Assembly: GCA_016278505.1 (NCBI GenBank)
Contig: JADQBQ010000033.1
Span: forward strand, 45,960-109,959
Direction: 5' to 3'
Source of the DNA: Clostridiales bacterium
GTDB lineage: Bacteria; Bacillota; Desulfotomaculia; Desulfotomaculales; VENG01
DNA length: 64,000 nt
Shown here: positions 17,657-27,057 of the stretch, in pieces
Position numbering within the stretch: the stretch's first letter is position 1
How the letters are laid out: each line of letters opens with the position of its first letter
The notes under the pieces: model-generated
The model's database searches: none
What the model was told of the DNA's origin: nothing
Seen by the model: the letters and a program-made list of their open reading frames with translations, nothing else
Position numbers and translations under genes: made by a program

Positions 17657-18958
17657 ATGGTGACCCAGTTGGAAAGTGCTTTACAAGGACAAATTACACC
17701 GGAAATGGAACAGGTGGCCCACCAGGAGGCTGTTGCGCCTGAATTTATCAGGCAGGGGGTAGCCGGTGGAAACATTGTCATACCCCGCAATATTCTGCGC
17801 GGCGGTATAGTTCCGGTGGCCATAGGTACAGGGCTGAAAACGAAAGTTAGTGCCAGCGTCGGTCTGTACGGAAGTACAGGTGATATTGATGTGGAAGTAG
17901 CTAAGATAAAAGCGGCAGTGCAGGCAGGAACAAATGCCATCATGGACTTGAGTGTAAGCGGGGATATCGATGCCATGCGCCAGGAAACCCTTGCCGCCAC
18001 TCCCACTCCCGTGGGCACCCTTCCCCTGTACCAGGCCCTGGCCGAGGCAGGCGAAAAATACGGCTCTTCTACGAAAATGGAAGTGGAGGGATTATTCGAT
18101 GTTATTGAGCGCCAGGCAGCCGGGGGGGTTGATTTCCTGGCCCTGCACTGTGGTACCACCATGGACGTTGTGGAGCGGGCCAAAAAAGAAGGCCGCATTG
18201 ATCCGCTGGTGAGTTACGGAGGCTCGCACCTTATCGGGTGGATGGTGCATAACCAAAGGGAAAACCCCTTATACGAAAATTATGACGGGGTACTGGAGAT
18301 TGCCCGCAAGTACGATGTAACTATCAGCCTTGCCGACGGCATGCGGCCGGGGTGCCTGGCCGATTCTCTGGACGGGGCCCAGGTACAGGAACTGGTGATT
18401 TTAGGTGAAATGGTGCGGCGGGCCAGGGAAGCCGGGGTTCAGGTAATGGTCAAGGGACCGGGTCACGTACCGGTTGATCAATTGAAAGCTACGGTTACCC
18501 TGCAAAAGAGCCTGTGCAAGGGAGCCCCCTATTTTGTCTTCGGACCCGTGGTAACCGATATAGCAGCGGGCTATGACCATATAAGCGCTGCCGTGGGCGG
18601 AGCCATAAGCGCTTGGGCCGGTGCTGAGTTCCTTTGTTATGTAACGGCGGCCGAACACCTGGGGCTGCCCGGTGTTGACCAGGTGCGAGAGGGAGTGTTT
18701 GCCGCCCGTATTGCCGCTCATGCCGCCGACCTGGCCAAAAATTTACCGGGGGCAGCGGAATGGGATCTGGAAATTTCACGGTCCAGAAAAGAGTTGGATT
18801 GGGAAAAGCAAATTGAACTGTCCATAGACCCGGAGCGGGCCCGGCAGTTGAAAAAAGAAAGAAGCGGTGATTCCTCGTCGGGATGTGCCATGTGCGGTAA
18901 ATACTGCGCCATGGAGGTAGTATCCAAGTACCTGGGTGCATCGAAACATAGTTGTTAG
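17657..18958 (+). CDS. bzaA: 5-hydroxybenzimidazole synthase subunit BzaA (ThiC-like radical SAM)
   Basis: A 433-residue paralogue of phosphomethylpyrimidine synthase ThiC. With BzaB it is expected to convert aminoimidazole ribotide to 5-hydroxybenzimidazole, the first step of anaerobic lower-ligand synthesis. ThiC-fold motifs include TGDIDVEVAKIKAAVQAG, MDLSVSGDIDAMRQ, ADGMRPGCLADSLD, KGPGHVP and VTAAEHLGLP. The radical SAM cysteines are at the extreme C-terminus (Cys410, Cys413, Cys417; CAMCGKYC), spaced CX2CX3C. The ATG at 17657 follows AGAGGAGA. First gene after the riboswitch. The assignment over ThiC rests on the second paralogue and the cobT-bzaCDE genes that follow. Confidence 0.9.
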   Translation: MVTQLESALQGQITPEMEQVAHQEAVAPEFIRQGVAGGNIVIPRNILRGGIVPVAIGTGLKTKVSASVGLYGSTGDIDVEVAKIKAAVQAGTNAIMDLSVSGDIDAMRQETLAATPTPVGTLPLYQALAEAGEKYGSSTKMEVEGLFDVIERQAAGGVDFLALHCGTTMDVVERAKKEGRIDPLVSYGGSHLIGWMVHNQRENPLYENYDGVLEIARKYDVTISLADGMRPGCLADSLDGAQVQELVILGEMVRRAREAGVQVMVKGPGHVPVDQLKATVTLQKSLCKGAPYFVFGPVVTDIAAGYDHISAAVGGAISAWAGAEFLCYVTAAEHLGLPGVDQVREGVFAARIAAHAADLAKNLPGAAEWDLEISRSRKELDWEKQIELSIDPERARQLKKERSGDSSSGCAMCGKYCAMEVVSKYLGASKHSC

Positions 18959-18969
18959 CGAATTTTAGC

Positions 18970-19365
18970 ATCCGTAAAAGGGCAGTTTTTGACGGGATCA
19001 ACGGGATAGGCGGGATTAAAGGCGTTGCATGTAGGGCTTTGGGGAAAACATTTTTTTTGGACAGGATTAACAGGATTATTTAATCCCGTCAAAGAGAAAG
19101 GAAAAGGCAAACACAAACACATTAGACAGGATTACAGGATTTGCAGGATAAGGGATTTAAAGATAACGTTTAAAATAGCCAATTGGTTATAAATTTAAGC
19201 TTAAAAGAGTTAACTAAGAGTTAGAATTATAAAAATATAACAAAACCGCCAAGACAAATTAATGCTAATAAATATTGTATGCAAAGAAATAATGAAGGAA
19301 AACAAGCAAAGCTAAAAATCCTGTTGATCCTGTTAATCCTGTCTAAGAAAATACCCCAAAGAAAT
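18970..19365. repeat. GGGAT/GGATT block between bzaA and bzaB
   Basis: No gene. Same orientation and core as the block at 5865-6120 (CCAATTGGTTATA, GTTAACTAAGAGTTA, AACAAAACCGCCAAGACAAATTAATGC), with forward units on the left and ATCCTGTTGATCCTGTTAATCC on the right. The bza transcript must cross it. Confidence 0.88.
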
Positions 19366-19411
19366 ACCCAAAATGCTTTTTTTAATCATTATTTCGAAAG
19401 GGTGAAGAAAT

Positions 19412-20692
19412 ATGACGCAAGTTTTAGCAGCCCGGGCAGGGCAAGTAACACCCGAAATGGAAGCGGTTGCCGCACAAGAAAACATAGAAGTTGAAATTAT
19501 CCGTGCCGGAGTAGCCGCCGGGACCATAGTCATTCCCAAAAACAAAAAGCGCAAACCAATAAACCCCTGTGGTATCGGGCAGGGGCTAAGGATTAAAGTG
19601 AATGCACTCATAGGCACCTCCAGCGACCGGGACGACCTGGAAATGGAAAAAAGAAAACTGTTAATTGCACAAAATGCCGGGTGTGATACATTTATGGATT
19701 TGAGTACCGGTGGGGACATTGACGGTATGAGACAACTTACTCTATCCACAGTAAGCGTTCCCGTGGGAGGTGTGCCCGTTTACCAGGCCGGCATAGAAGC
19801 CATAGAAAAGCGGGGCAGCATTGTGGCTATGCAGGCAGATGATATTTTTGCAGCGGTGGAAAAGCAGGCCGCGGCGGGTATAGACTTTATGGCCATTCAC
19901 AGTGCCCTGAACTTCGACGTTTTAAAACCCTTGCAGGCAAGGGGCAGGGTAGCTGATATTGTTAGCCGCGGTGGAGCTTTTTTAACTGGTTGGATGCTGC
20001 ACAACCAAAAGGAGAATCCCCTTTATGAACAATTTGATCGCCTGCTGGCCATGCTAAGGGAATACGATGTTACCCTCAGTTTAGGCGATGCCATTCGCCC
20101 CGGTGCCGTGGCCGATTCCCTGGATGAGGCTCAGCTGCGGGGGCTGGCGGTGGCCGGGGAACTGGTGGGCAGGGCCCGGGAAGCCGGTGTGCAGGTTATG
20201 GTGGAAGGGCCTGGGCATGTGCCCATGCACCATGTGGAATCCACAATGGTGCTGCAAAAACGTTTATGCAACGATGCGCCTTATTTTGTCCTGGGAACGT
20301 TGGCCACGGACGTGGCCCCCGGCTATGATCATATTACATCGGCCATTGGGGGCGCTCTTGCCGGTGCCGCCGGGGTGGACTTTATTTGTTATGTAACCCC
20401 GGCGGAACACCTGGGGCTGCCCACGGAAGAAGATGTGAAGGAAGGGGTTATAGCTGCCCGCATAGCGGCTCACGCGGCGGATATCGCCAATGGGAATAAG
20501 CAGGCCCTGGAAAGGGATCTGCAAATGGCCAAGGCCCGTGTGGCGTTGGATGTCGATAAGCAAATCAGTCTTTCCGTGGATCCGGAAAAGTCAAGACAGG
20601 CCCTGGCGGGCGAAAAAGGGGGAAATCACTGCGCCGTTTGCGGTCCTGATTGTGCCGCTCAGGTGGCAGCAAAATATTTCGGCATCGCGTGA
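19412..20692 (+). CDS. bzaB: 5-hydroxybenzimidazole synthase subunit BzaB (ThiC-like radical SAM)
   Basis: A 426-residue ThiC paralogue, clearly homologous to BzaA along its whole length. Motifs include MDLSTGGDIDGMRQLTLSTV, GDAIRPGAVADSLDEAQ, EGPGHVPMHHVESTM, ATDVAPGYDHITSAIGG and VTPAEHLGLPTEEDVKEG. The C-terminal cluster is CAVCGPDC (Cys407, 410, 414), again CX2CX3C. AAAGGGTG precedes the ATG. In characterised anaerobes BzaA and BzaB act together to make 5-hydroxybenzimidazole. A roughly 450-bp gap of repeats separates it from bzaA. Its last 30 or so bases are duplicated at about 21090-21118. Confidence 0.9.
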   Translation: MTQVLAARAGQVTPEMEAVAAQENIEVEIIRAGVAAGTIVIPKNKKRKPINPCGIGQGLRIKVNALIGTSSDRDDLEMEKRKLLIAQNAGCDTFMDLSTGGDIDGMRQLTLSTVSVPVGGVPVYQAGIEAIEKRGSIVAMQADDIFAAVEKQAAAGIDFMAIHSALNFDVLKPLQARGRVADIVSRGGAFLTGWMLHNQKENPLYEQFDRLLAMLREYDVTLSLGDAIRPGAVADSLDEAQLRGLAVAGELVGRAREAGVQVMVEGPGHVPMHHVESTMVLQKRLCNDAPYFVLGTLATDVAPGYDHITSAIGGALAGAAGVDFICYVTPAEHLGLPTEEDVKEGVIAARIAAHAADIANGNKQALERDLQMAKARVALDVDKQISLSVDPEKSRQALAGEKGGNHCAVCGPDCAAQVAAKYFGIA

Positions 20693-21605
20693 GGGTTTTT
20701 TGACGGGATAAATGGGGTTAAAGGCGTTGCATGTGATGCTTTGGGGAATTGTTTTTTGACGGGATCAACGGGATCGGCGGGATAAAAGGCATTGCATGTG
20801 GGGCTTTGGGGTAAACAATTTTTTTAGACAGGATTAACAGGATCTACAGGATTATTTAAAAATAAAACAGCAAAATTTAAAAGCCATCACCATATAAAGA
20901 GAACTTATGGACCAGCCCCAAATATATAAAAATAGTATTCAAAATGTTTTTAAAAGACCCCAAAGCCACTGACCCTTGAGCATCCCAATAATCCCGTTAA
21001 TCCCGTCAAAGAAAATAGACCCCAAAGCCATGACCCAAACAATCTTCAGCTAAGGAAGCAAGCAAGAACCGTCCCCACTTGCTCTTTAGGTGGCAGCAAA
21101 ATATTTCGGCATCGCGTGAAGTTCTTTTGATGGGATAAATGGGGTTAAAGGCGTTGCATGTGATGCTTTAGGGAATTGTTTTTTGACGGGATCAACGGGA
21201 TAGGCGGGATAAAAAGGCATTGCATGTAGGGCTTTGGGGCAAACAATTTTTTAGACATGATTAACAGGATTCACAGGATTATTAAAGAAACACACCAACC
21301 CGAAAGCCGTGACCATGCAACTGGAGCCAAAGGACTAACTTATAATATAAAGAATCTTTTTTAAAATAATTGCCTTTAAAAGACCCCAAAGCCACTGACC
21401 CCAAAGCATCCCAAAAAATCCCGTTAATCCCGTCGAAAAGAAGACCCAACAGGCACGACCAAAAACTCCTTTTAAATCTTTTTCCCAAAGACCCCAAAGC
21501 CACTGACCCCAAAGCATCCTGCAAATCCTGTAAATCCTGTCAAATAAATGTTGGCCCAAAAGTCACGACCCAAACAATCTTTAATTTTATTTCAGAAAGA
21601 GGTGA
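20693..21605. repeat. Tandemly duplicated repeat block between bzaB and cobT
   Basis: No gene. About 20660-20970 and 21090-21400 are near-identical, each starting with the bzaB tail (GGTGGCAGCAAAATATTTCG), then AAAGGCGTTGCATGTGATGCTTT, TTGACGGGATCAACGGGAT, an ACAGGATTAACAGGAT array and a third core type (ACCAACCCGAAAGCC, CTAACTTATAATATAAAGAATC in the second unit). GGAAGCAAGCAAGAACCGTCC joins the two units near 21053. Much of this recurs after bzaE at 27105-27895. Confidence 0.88.
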
Positions 21606-21610
21606 TGTAA

Positions 21611-22684
21611 TTGAAACTGGAAGAAGTAATTGCGCGTATTCAACCGGTAAGCGAAGAATGGTGGCTTAAAGCCGGGGAATATCTGAATAACCTGGCCATT
21701 CCCCCGGGAAGCCTGGGCGAGTTACTGGACCTGGCCCAGCGTTTGGCGGCTATAAAAGAAACATTGAAGCCCTCGGTTAAAAGCAAAGCAGTGGTGACCA
21801 TGGCCGGAGACCACGGGGTGGTTGAGGAAGGGGTGAGCGCCTTTCCTCAGGAAGTCACGCCCCAAATGGTAGCCAATTTTGTGGCCGGCGGAGCATCCAT
21901 AAATGTACTGGCCGGAGTGGCCGGGGCCCGGGTAGCGGTGGTGGACATGGGAGTGGCCGCCGACCTAAGCGAATTTGTCCGGGAAGGTAAAATAATATCC
22001 CATAAATTAGGCTATGGAACTGGTAATATGGCCCGGGGGCCGGCCATGACCCGGGAACAGGCGCTGCAGGCCCTGGAAACAGGTATGGAAGTTGCCGCAA
22101 AGCTGGTCCGGGAAGGGGTGGAACTCCTGGCCACCGGAGATATGGGTATCGGTAATACCACTCCCAGTGCTGCCATTTTAGCTGCCCTGTCGGGCCGCCC
22201 GGCCCGCCAGGTGGCCGGAAGGGGAACCGGTATCAGCGATGAGGCCCTGGAAAACAAGATCAGGGTCATTGAAACGGCCCTGGAAGTCAATAAGCCCGAC
22301 CCGGCGGATCCCGTGGACGTACTGGCCAAGGTGGGTGGCTTTGAAATAGGCGGCATTGCCGGAGTTATCCTGGGGGCGGCTTATTACCGGGTGCCGGTGG
22401 TGGTGGACGGGTTCATTTCCTCGGCCGGGGCCCTGCTGGCCAAGGGCTTGGCCCCGGATGCCGTTGATTATATGATAGCATCTCACCGTTCCCGGGAATC
22501 TGGACACGGGCTTATGCTGGAAGAGCTGGGTTTAAAACCATTGCTGGACCTGAACCTGCGCCTGGGAGAAGGAACTGGAGCGGCATTGGCCATGAATGTT
22601 GTGGAATCCGCGGCACAAGTGATATGTAATGTACTTACCTTCCAGGAAGCCGGAGTGGCCAGAAATGAAACCGCCCTTTCTTAA
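21611..22684 (+). CDS. cobT: Nicotinate-nucleotide--dimethylbenzimidazole phosphoribosyltransferase
   Basis: 357 residues, standard CobT length. It converts the benzimidazole base and nicotinate mononucleotide to alpha-ribazole phosphate for the cobamide nucleotide loop. Motifs: LAIPPGSLGELLDLA (base pocket), VVTMAGDHGVVEEGVSAFPQEVT, GDMGIGNTTPSAAI, GGFEIGGIAGVILGAA and LRLGEGTGAALAMNVVESA with the catalytic Glu near the C-terminus. TTG start with GAGGTGATG upstream. The 3' end overlaps bzaC by 20 bases, so cobT-bzaC-bzaD-bzaE form one compact translationally coupled block. Confidence 0.95.
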   Translation: MKLEEVIARIQPVSEEWWLKAGEYLNNLAIPPGSLGELLDLAQRLAAIKETLKPSVKSKAVVTMAGDHGVVEEGVSAFPQEVTPQMVANFVAGGASINVLAGVAGARVAVVDMGVAADLSEFVREGKIISHKLGYGTGNMARGPAMTREQALQALETGMEVAAKLVREGVELLATGDMGIGNTTPSAAILAALSGRPARQVAGRGTGISDEALENKIRVIETALEVNKPDPADPVDVLAKVGGFEIGGIAGVILGAAYYRVPVVVDGFISSAGALLAKGLAPDAVDYMIASHRSRESGHGLMLEELGLKPLLDLNLRLGEGTGAALAMNVVESAAQVICNVLTFQEAGVARNETALS

Positions 22685-24215
22685 GCACGACCCGCAGACA
22701 GCAGGTCCTCAATACCTTGAGAATCTGGCCACAGGGTACTGGTTTTCGGAGGTGCTGTTTACGGCGGTGGAAGCCGGGGTTTTTACCCTCCTGGCCACCG
22801 GGGGAAAGACGGCCGGTGAAATCGCCGGGGTGCTTAATTATGACCGGCACGGGGCGGGCCGTTTCCTGCACGCCCTTTGTGCCTTGGGGCTTTTGGCTTC
22901 GGACGGAGAGCTCTTTTTCAATACCGGGGTTTCCCAAGAATATCTCGTTAATGGTAGGGAGAATTACCAGGGAGATTCCATACTCTGGCGCCGGTACCTG
23001 GGCTCTCACTGGCAGAGCCTGGGAGAATGTCTGGAGGCCGGGGGGAGAGTGAAATTTCCTTCGGCAGGTGAGCCTAGTGGCCGGATTGAGGAGCGCACCC
23101 GCAATTACATACGGGCGATGGACGGTATAGCCAGGGTCAAGGTGCGTGAAATAACACCCCTTTTCCGGAGCATTTCTCTTGCAGGGGAAATGCTGGATGT
23201 GGGAGCTGGGTCCGGTGCCTTTGCCGCCGGTTTCCTTGAGCACTATCCTTTGCTGCGGGCCACATTGTTTGATCTGCCTCGGGTACTGGATAGTGCCGGA
23301 GAGCTCATGCAAAAAAGATGGTTAGCGGAAAGGGTAACCTGTTGCCCGGGCAATATACTGGAGCCCTGGCCGGTGAGTAATAAGCGTTTTGACCTGATTA
23401 TCCTTTCTAATATTATTCATGCCTACTCCGAAAGGGAAGTTACCGGTATATTGGTCCGGGCGGCGGAATGCTTGAAGCCCGGAGGGTTTTTAATTATACA
23501 CGATTTCTTCTTTGAGCATTACCCGGAAAAGGCGGCTCTATCTGATTTAAATATGCTTGTAAACACGTATAATGGCAAAGTTTTTTCAGCCTCCTGGGCG
23601 CGAGAAAAGCTGAAAAGTCAAAACCTTTGTGTTACCGGTATGATTCCGTTGCAAACCGATTCGGCGGTAATAATTGCCGCGGCGGAAGAAAAGAATCTGG
23701 GCAAACTCTGTTTAACTCCCGAGGCTCGTTTGGTGGCCGGGATAAAGGGTCTGGGCTTTCACCGGGTTAGTCCGATACCCGTGGAATCTGTTCATGTGCC
23801 CGGCTGGGTGAACCTACGCTGCCGGTTCGGGTGTGAATATTACGGTAAGCCTCACTGCCCGCCGGAAACCATTACACCGGAAAAAACCAGGGAACTTTTA
23901 CAGGACTATAACCGGGCGCTGCTCCTGGAAGGGGAACCTCCTGGCCGGAATTTTCAGCGCCTTGTGCTGCAGGCTGAAAAGGAGGCCTTCAAGGCGGGCT
24001 TTTATAAAGCGCTGGCTTTTTGGGCCGGCCACTGTGTTCTATGTGAAAACTGTGCCCCGGACGGCATCTGCCGTAATAGGCGGGATGCCAGGCCTTCCAT
24101 GGAAGGGGCAGGCATAGATGTCTTTGAAACGGTAAGACGAGCCGGGCTTTCCCTGCGCACACTGGATAAAAATAGTGATTATGTTAAATATTTTGCCCTG
24201 CTGTTATTGGAGTGA
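22665..24215 (+). CDS. bzaC: BzaC O-methyltransferase fused to a DUF2284-like Cys-rich domain
   Basis: 516 residues. Residues about 1-335 are a SAM O-methyltransferase of the hydroxyindole/CrtF type: N-terminal winged-helix dimerisation region (LATGYWFSEVLFTAVEAGVF), SAM motif (EMLDVGAGSGAFAAGFLEHYP), ATLFDLPRVL, and ECLKPGGFLIIHDFFFEHYPE. In the E. limosum pathway BzaC methylates 5-hydroxybenzimidazole to 5-methoxybenzimidazole. Residues about 345-516 are a second module with cysteine motifs (RCRFGCEYYGKPHCPPETITP and FWAGHCVLCENCAPDGICRN) as in DUF2284 predicted metal-binding proteins. ATG at 22665 lies inside cobT. The fusion is unusual to my knowledge; whether other BzaC proteins carry it I cannot check. 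Confidence 0.85.
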   Translation: MKPPFLKHDPQTAGPQYLENLATGYWFSEVLFTAVEAGVFTLLATGGKTAGEIAGVLNYDRHGAGRFLHALCALGLLASDGELFFNTGVSQEYLVNGRENYQGDSILWRRYLGSHWQSLGECLEAGGRVKFPSAGEPSGRIEERTRNYIRAMDGIARVKVREITPLFRSISLAGEMLDVGAGSGAFAAGFLEHYPLLRATLFDLPRVLDSAGELMQKRWLAERVTCCPGNILEPWPVSNKRFDLIILSNIIHAYSEREVTGILVRAAECLKPGGFLIIHDFFFEHYPEKAALSDLNMLVNTYNGKVFSASWAREKLKSQNLCVTGMIPLQTDSAVIIAAAEEKNLGKLCLTPEARLVAGIKGLGFHRVSPIPVESVHVPGWVNLRCRFGCEYYGKPHCPPETITPEKTRELLQDYNRALLLEGEPPGRNFQRLVLQAEKEAFKAGFYKALAFWAGHCVLCENCAPDGICRNRRDARPSMEGAGIDVFETVRRAGLSLRTLDKNSDYVKYFALLLLE

Positions 24216-24220
24216 TTAAA

Positions 24221-25546
24221 ATGCGGGTTTTACTGGTACAGGCCCTTTCCACGGAAGGGCCTGCCCCGGAAAGGGTTTATCCCATTGGATTAGTGTCTCT
24301 GGCCACCCACATTAAAAAGGCCGGCCACCAGGTGGATATACTGGATATGAACCTGGAGGAGGATCCATTCGGGGCTTTAAAGGAAAGGTTGTTAGATTTC
24401 CAGCCGGAGGTGGTGGGACTATCCCTGCGTAATATTGATCCCCTGGCCAACAAGACCAGTTCCCTGGTTCCCCCTTTTATTGTCGCCGTTCGCTTGGTAG
24501 CGTCTGTTTTACCCGGGGCCTGGATCATAGCCGGAGGAACCGGTTTTTCCCTTTTCCCGCAGCGCTTAATGCTTGAGTTGCCGGAAATTCATTACGGCCT
24601 GGTGGGGGAGGGAGAGATTTCATTTCCTGCACTGCTGTCCTCCCTGGAAAACCCACCCTCTCTGAAGGGTTTATGCCGGCGGGACGGTGGAAAAGTGCGG
24701 GTCAACCTACCTGCAAGAGACTTTAACATGGAACAATATGTCCATCCTTCCAGGGAGCTTTTGGATCCTTCCCTTTACCTGGCAGGGAATAATTATGTCC
24801 CCCCGGTGGGGATAGAGGCTAAGCGGGGATGTTCTTTTCAGTGCTCCTATTGTGTCTATCCCCGCCTCCAGGGGAGGGGATTGCGCTGCCGCCCGCCCGC
24901 GGGTGTGGTGGATGATATGGAAATATTATACAAGGAATACGGTATTAAAAGATTTCATTTTACCGACCCGGTTTTAAATCATCCCCGGGGACACCTGGAG
25001 GGAATATGCCGGGAACTTTTGCATAGAAGGCTGGATGTGCGGTGGAGCGGCTTTTTCCGTGAAGACTGTATTGATGAAAATAATATTGGCCTTTTTGAGC
25101 AGGCGGGGTGTGAATGTTTTTCTTTTTCCCCGGATGGCCTTTGCCAGGAATCCCTGGACATATTGGGTAAGCAGCTCAGTGAGGCGGATATTTTAAGGGC
25201 GGCGGATTTGGCATCCCGCAGTGACGTGGTTACCGTGTACCACTTTATGGTCAATGTGCCCGGGGAGACCGAGCAAACATGTGCAAAGGGGGTCCGGCTG
25301 CTGGAGCGAATCTATGAGCTGCATGAAAGGAAAAGGAACCTGGGGACGGTAGTTCTTAACAATATTCGCATTTTACCCGGCACGCATATAGAGGCTATAG
25401 CCAGAGAAAAAGGGGTAATTGGGCCCGGTACCGACCTTCTTTACCCGGTATATTACAACCCGGAACCCTTTAACGCTTACCGGTACCACCTGGAAACCCT
25501 GAATCTCTATCGAAATGTATTTATGTGGCAGGGGGTGAAAAAATGA
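24221..25546 (+). CDS. bzaD: BzaD, B12-binding radical SAM methyltransferase
   Basis: 441 residues: N-terminal cobalamin-binding Rossmann domain (about 1-130, VLLVQALSTEG, GLVSLATHIKKAGHQVDILDMN, WIIAGGTGFSLFP) followed by a radical SAM domain with Cys204, Cys208 and Cys211 (KRGCSFQCSYC). Expected to C-methylate 5-methoxybenzimidazole to 5-methoxy-6-methylbenzimidazole, following the E. limosum bza pathway. ATG at 24221 with TTGGAGTG upstream; the bzaC stop lies six bases before it. The stop overlaps the bzaE start as ATGA. The enzyme needs a cobamide, so the pathway would depend on its own product class. Confidence 0.88.
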   Translation: MRVLLVQALSTEGPAPERVYPIGLVSLATHIKKAGHQVDILDMNLEEDPFGALKERLLDFQPEVVGLSLRNIDPLANKTSSLVPPFIVAVRLVASVLPGAWIIAGGTGFSLFPQRLMLELPEIHYGLVGEGEISFPALLSSLENPPSLKGLCRRDGGKVRVNLPARDFNMEQYVHPSRELLDPSLYLAGNNYVPPVGIEAKRGCSFQCSYCVYPRLQGRGLRCRPPAGVVDDMEILYKEYGIKRFHFTDPVLNHPRGHLEGICRELLHRRLDVRWSGFFREDCIDENNIGLFEQAGCECFSFSPDGLCQESLDILGKQLSEADILRAADLASRSDVVTVYHFMVNVPGETEQTCAKGVRLLERIYELHERKRNLGTVVLNNIRILPGTHIEAIAREKGVIGPGTDLLYPVYYNPEPFNAYRYHLETLNLYRNVFMWQGVKK

Positions 25547-27057
25547 AGATACTTTTGCTGGAGCACCCCCGGAATATCGCTCCCCACCGGTGCAACGATA
25601 TTGCCAATACCCCTCTTTCCTCCAGCCTGCTTACCGGTTACGCCGCCGGGATGCTGACCGGAGAGGGGCATGATGTGGAAATAGTGGAAGGATATCTGGA
25701 AGGATTGTCCTATTCAGAAATTGAAAGCCGTCTAACTGCCGTAAAACCGGATTTGTTGGGAGTGCACATCATTTACCACTGGCAGACAGACCACCGGCTT
25801 TATGCTTTCCTGGAGCAGGTGAAACAGGGGGGACTGTGTTCCTATATAACAGCCTACGGGTATTACCCCACCTTTGCCCGGGAGGAAATATTGCGCGACT
25901 GTCCGGCCCTGGATTCGGTTATCGTGGGGGAACACGAGCAGACCTTTGCCGCGCTGGCCGGGGCACTTTCCCGCCCGGCGCACCAGGAGGATATCCCGGG
26001 CCTGGCCCGGAGAGACGCTGCAGGTAATGTTATTTGCAGCTGGCGAGAGCCGGTGCAAGACCTGGATACCCTTCCCTTTCCCGTGCGCACCGGGGCCATG
26101 CTGCGCCTGCCCGAGGTGAACATTCAGGGCAGCCGCGGGTGTTATGGGGGCTGTACCTTTTGTTATGTCAATCCCTATTACGGGCAGCAATCCCACTGGC
26201 GGGGGCGGAGCCCGGAGAATATTATAGCGGAAATAGACGACCTTATTTATAAATGGGGAAGAAGGGACTTTTACTTTACAGATCCCAACTTTTTCGGTCC
26301 GGGGCAAAAGGGCCAGGAAAGGGCTCTTCACCTGGCCTCGCTTTTGAAATCTCGTAATATTCATTTTGGGCTGGAGGCCCGGGTCAACGATATCCATGAT
26401 AAAACCCTCGGTCCACTGGTGGATGTAGGCTTGCGCCACCTCCTCATAGGCCTGGAGAGCGGAAGGGACCAATCCCTGCAGCGCATGAACAAGATGACCA
26501 CTGTGGCACAAAACGAAAGAGCTCTGGCTATCCTGCGTAAACATGGAATAGAGCCCAATATTGGCTTTATTATGTTCGAGCCGGATTCCACACTGGAAGA
26601 TATACGAGTTAATTTTGTGTTTCTCCTTAGAAATGATCTTTTAAAGGATCTTTTCATAACCGCCAATGTGCTTTATCACCACCAGATTATCCTTAAGGGG
26701 ACTCCCGTCTTCCGGCAACTGCAAAATGAAGGTAGGCTGGAGCTTTCTTCCTCGTCAGCTTATGAAGGTGCTGCTGCCTTTGTGCACCGGGAGGTGGCTA
26801 TCCTGGCCGGTATTATGCGGCGTATCACCAACTGCTTTTTCAACTGTATGGCTGATATTTGGAGCGGAGAAAAGGAACAGCCGGAGCACACGCGGGAAAG
26901 CTATGCCAAGCTCAACAGTCTGCTGGTGAAATGGTTTGAAACCGCGTTAAAGAAGCTGGAGGCCGGAGAGCAATTTCCCCTGGAAGAACAGAATGCCTTT
27001 GTAAGGGAAGCTGAAAATGCTATAGTGAACTACCCCTCCCTTCATGCAAAATGTTGA
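25543..27057 (+). CDS. bzaE: BzaE, B12-binding radical SAM protein for the last DMB step
   Basis: 504 residues: N-terminal B12-binding domain (LLLEHPRNIAPHRCND, AAGMLTGEGHDVEIVEGY, SVIVGEHEQTF) and radical SAM core with Cys200, Cys204, Cys207 (SRGCYGGCTFC). The C-terminal region (about 345-495) is the part duplicated at 34536-35012. In E. limosum BzaE is needed to finish 5,6-dimethylbenzimidazole from the methoxy intermediate. Start overlaps the bzaD stop. The last nine or so residues (YPSLHAKC after AIVN) differ from the duplicate because the frame runs antisense through a TnpB remnant, so the natural C-terminus may have been replaced. Confidence 0.88.
   Translation: MKILLLEHPRNIAPHRCNDIANTPLSSSLLTGYAAGMLTGEGHDVEIVEGYLEGLSYSEIESRLTAVKPDLLGVHIIYHWQTDHRLYAFLEQVKQGGLCSYITAYGYYPTFAREEILRDCPALDSVIVGEHEQTFAALAGALSRPAHQEDIPGLARRDAAGNVICSWREPVQDLDTLPFPVRTGAMLRLPEVNIQGSRGCYGGCTFCYVNPYYGQQSHWRGRSPENIIAEIDDLIYKWGRRDFYFTDPNFFGPGQKGQERALHLASLLKSRNIHFGLEARVNDIHDKTLGPLVDVGLRHLLIGLESGRDQSLQRMNKMTTVAQNERALAILRKHGIEPNIGFIMFEPDSTLEDIRVNFVFLLRNDLLKDLFITANVLYHHQIILKGTPVFRQLQNEGRLELSSSSAYEGAAAFVHREVAILAGIMRRITNCFFNCMADIWSGEKEQPEHTRESYAKLNSLLVKWFETALKKLEAGEQFPLEEQNAFVREAENAIVNYPSLHAKC

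Noticed and set aside
17657..20692. The two ThiC-like genes as thiamine biosynthesis duplicates
   Set aside because: They lie behind a cobalamin, not a TPP, riboswitch and are followed by cobT and bzaCDE, so BzaA/BzaB is the better call.
22635..23312. Long minus-strand frame opposite bzaC
   Set aside because: Its codons mirror the GC-rich third positions of bzaC, there is no ribosome site and no recognisable domain; a shadow frame.
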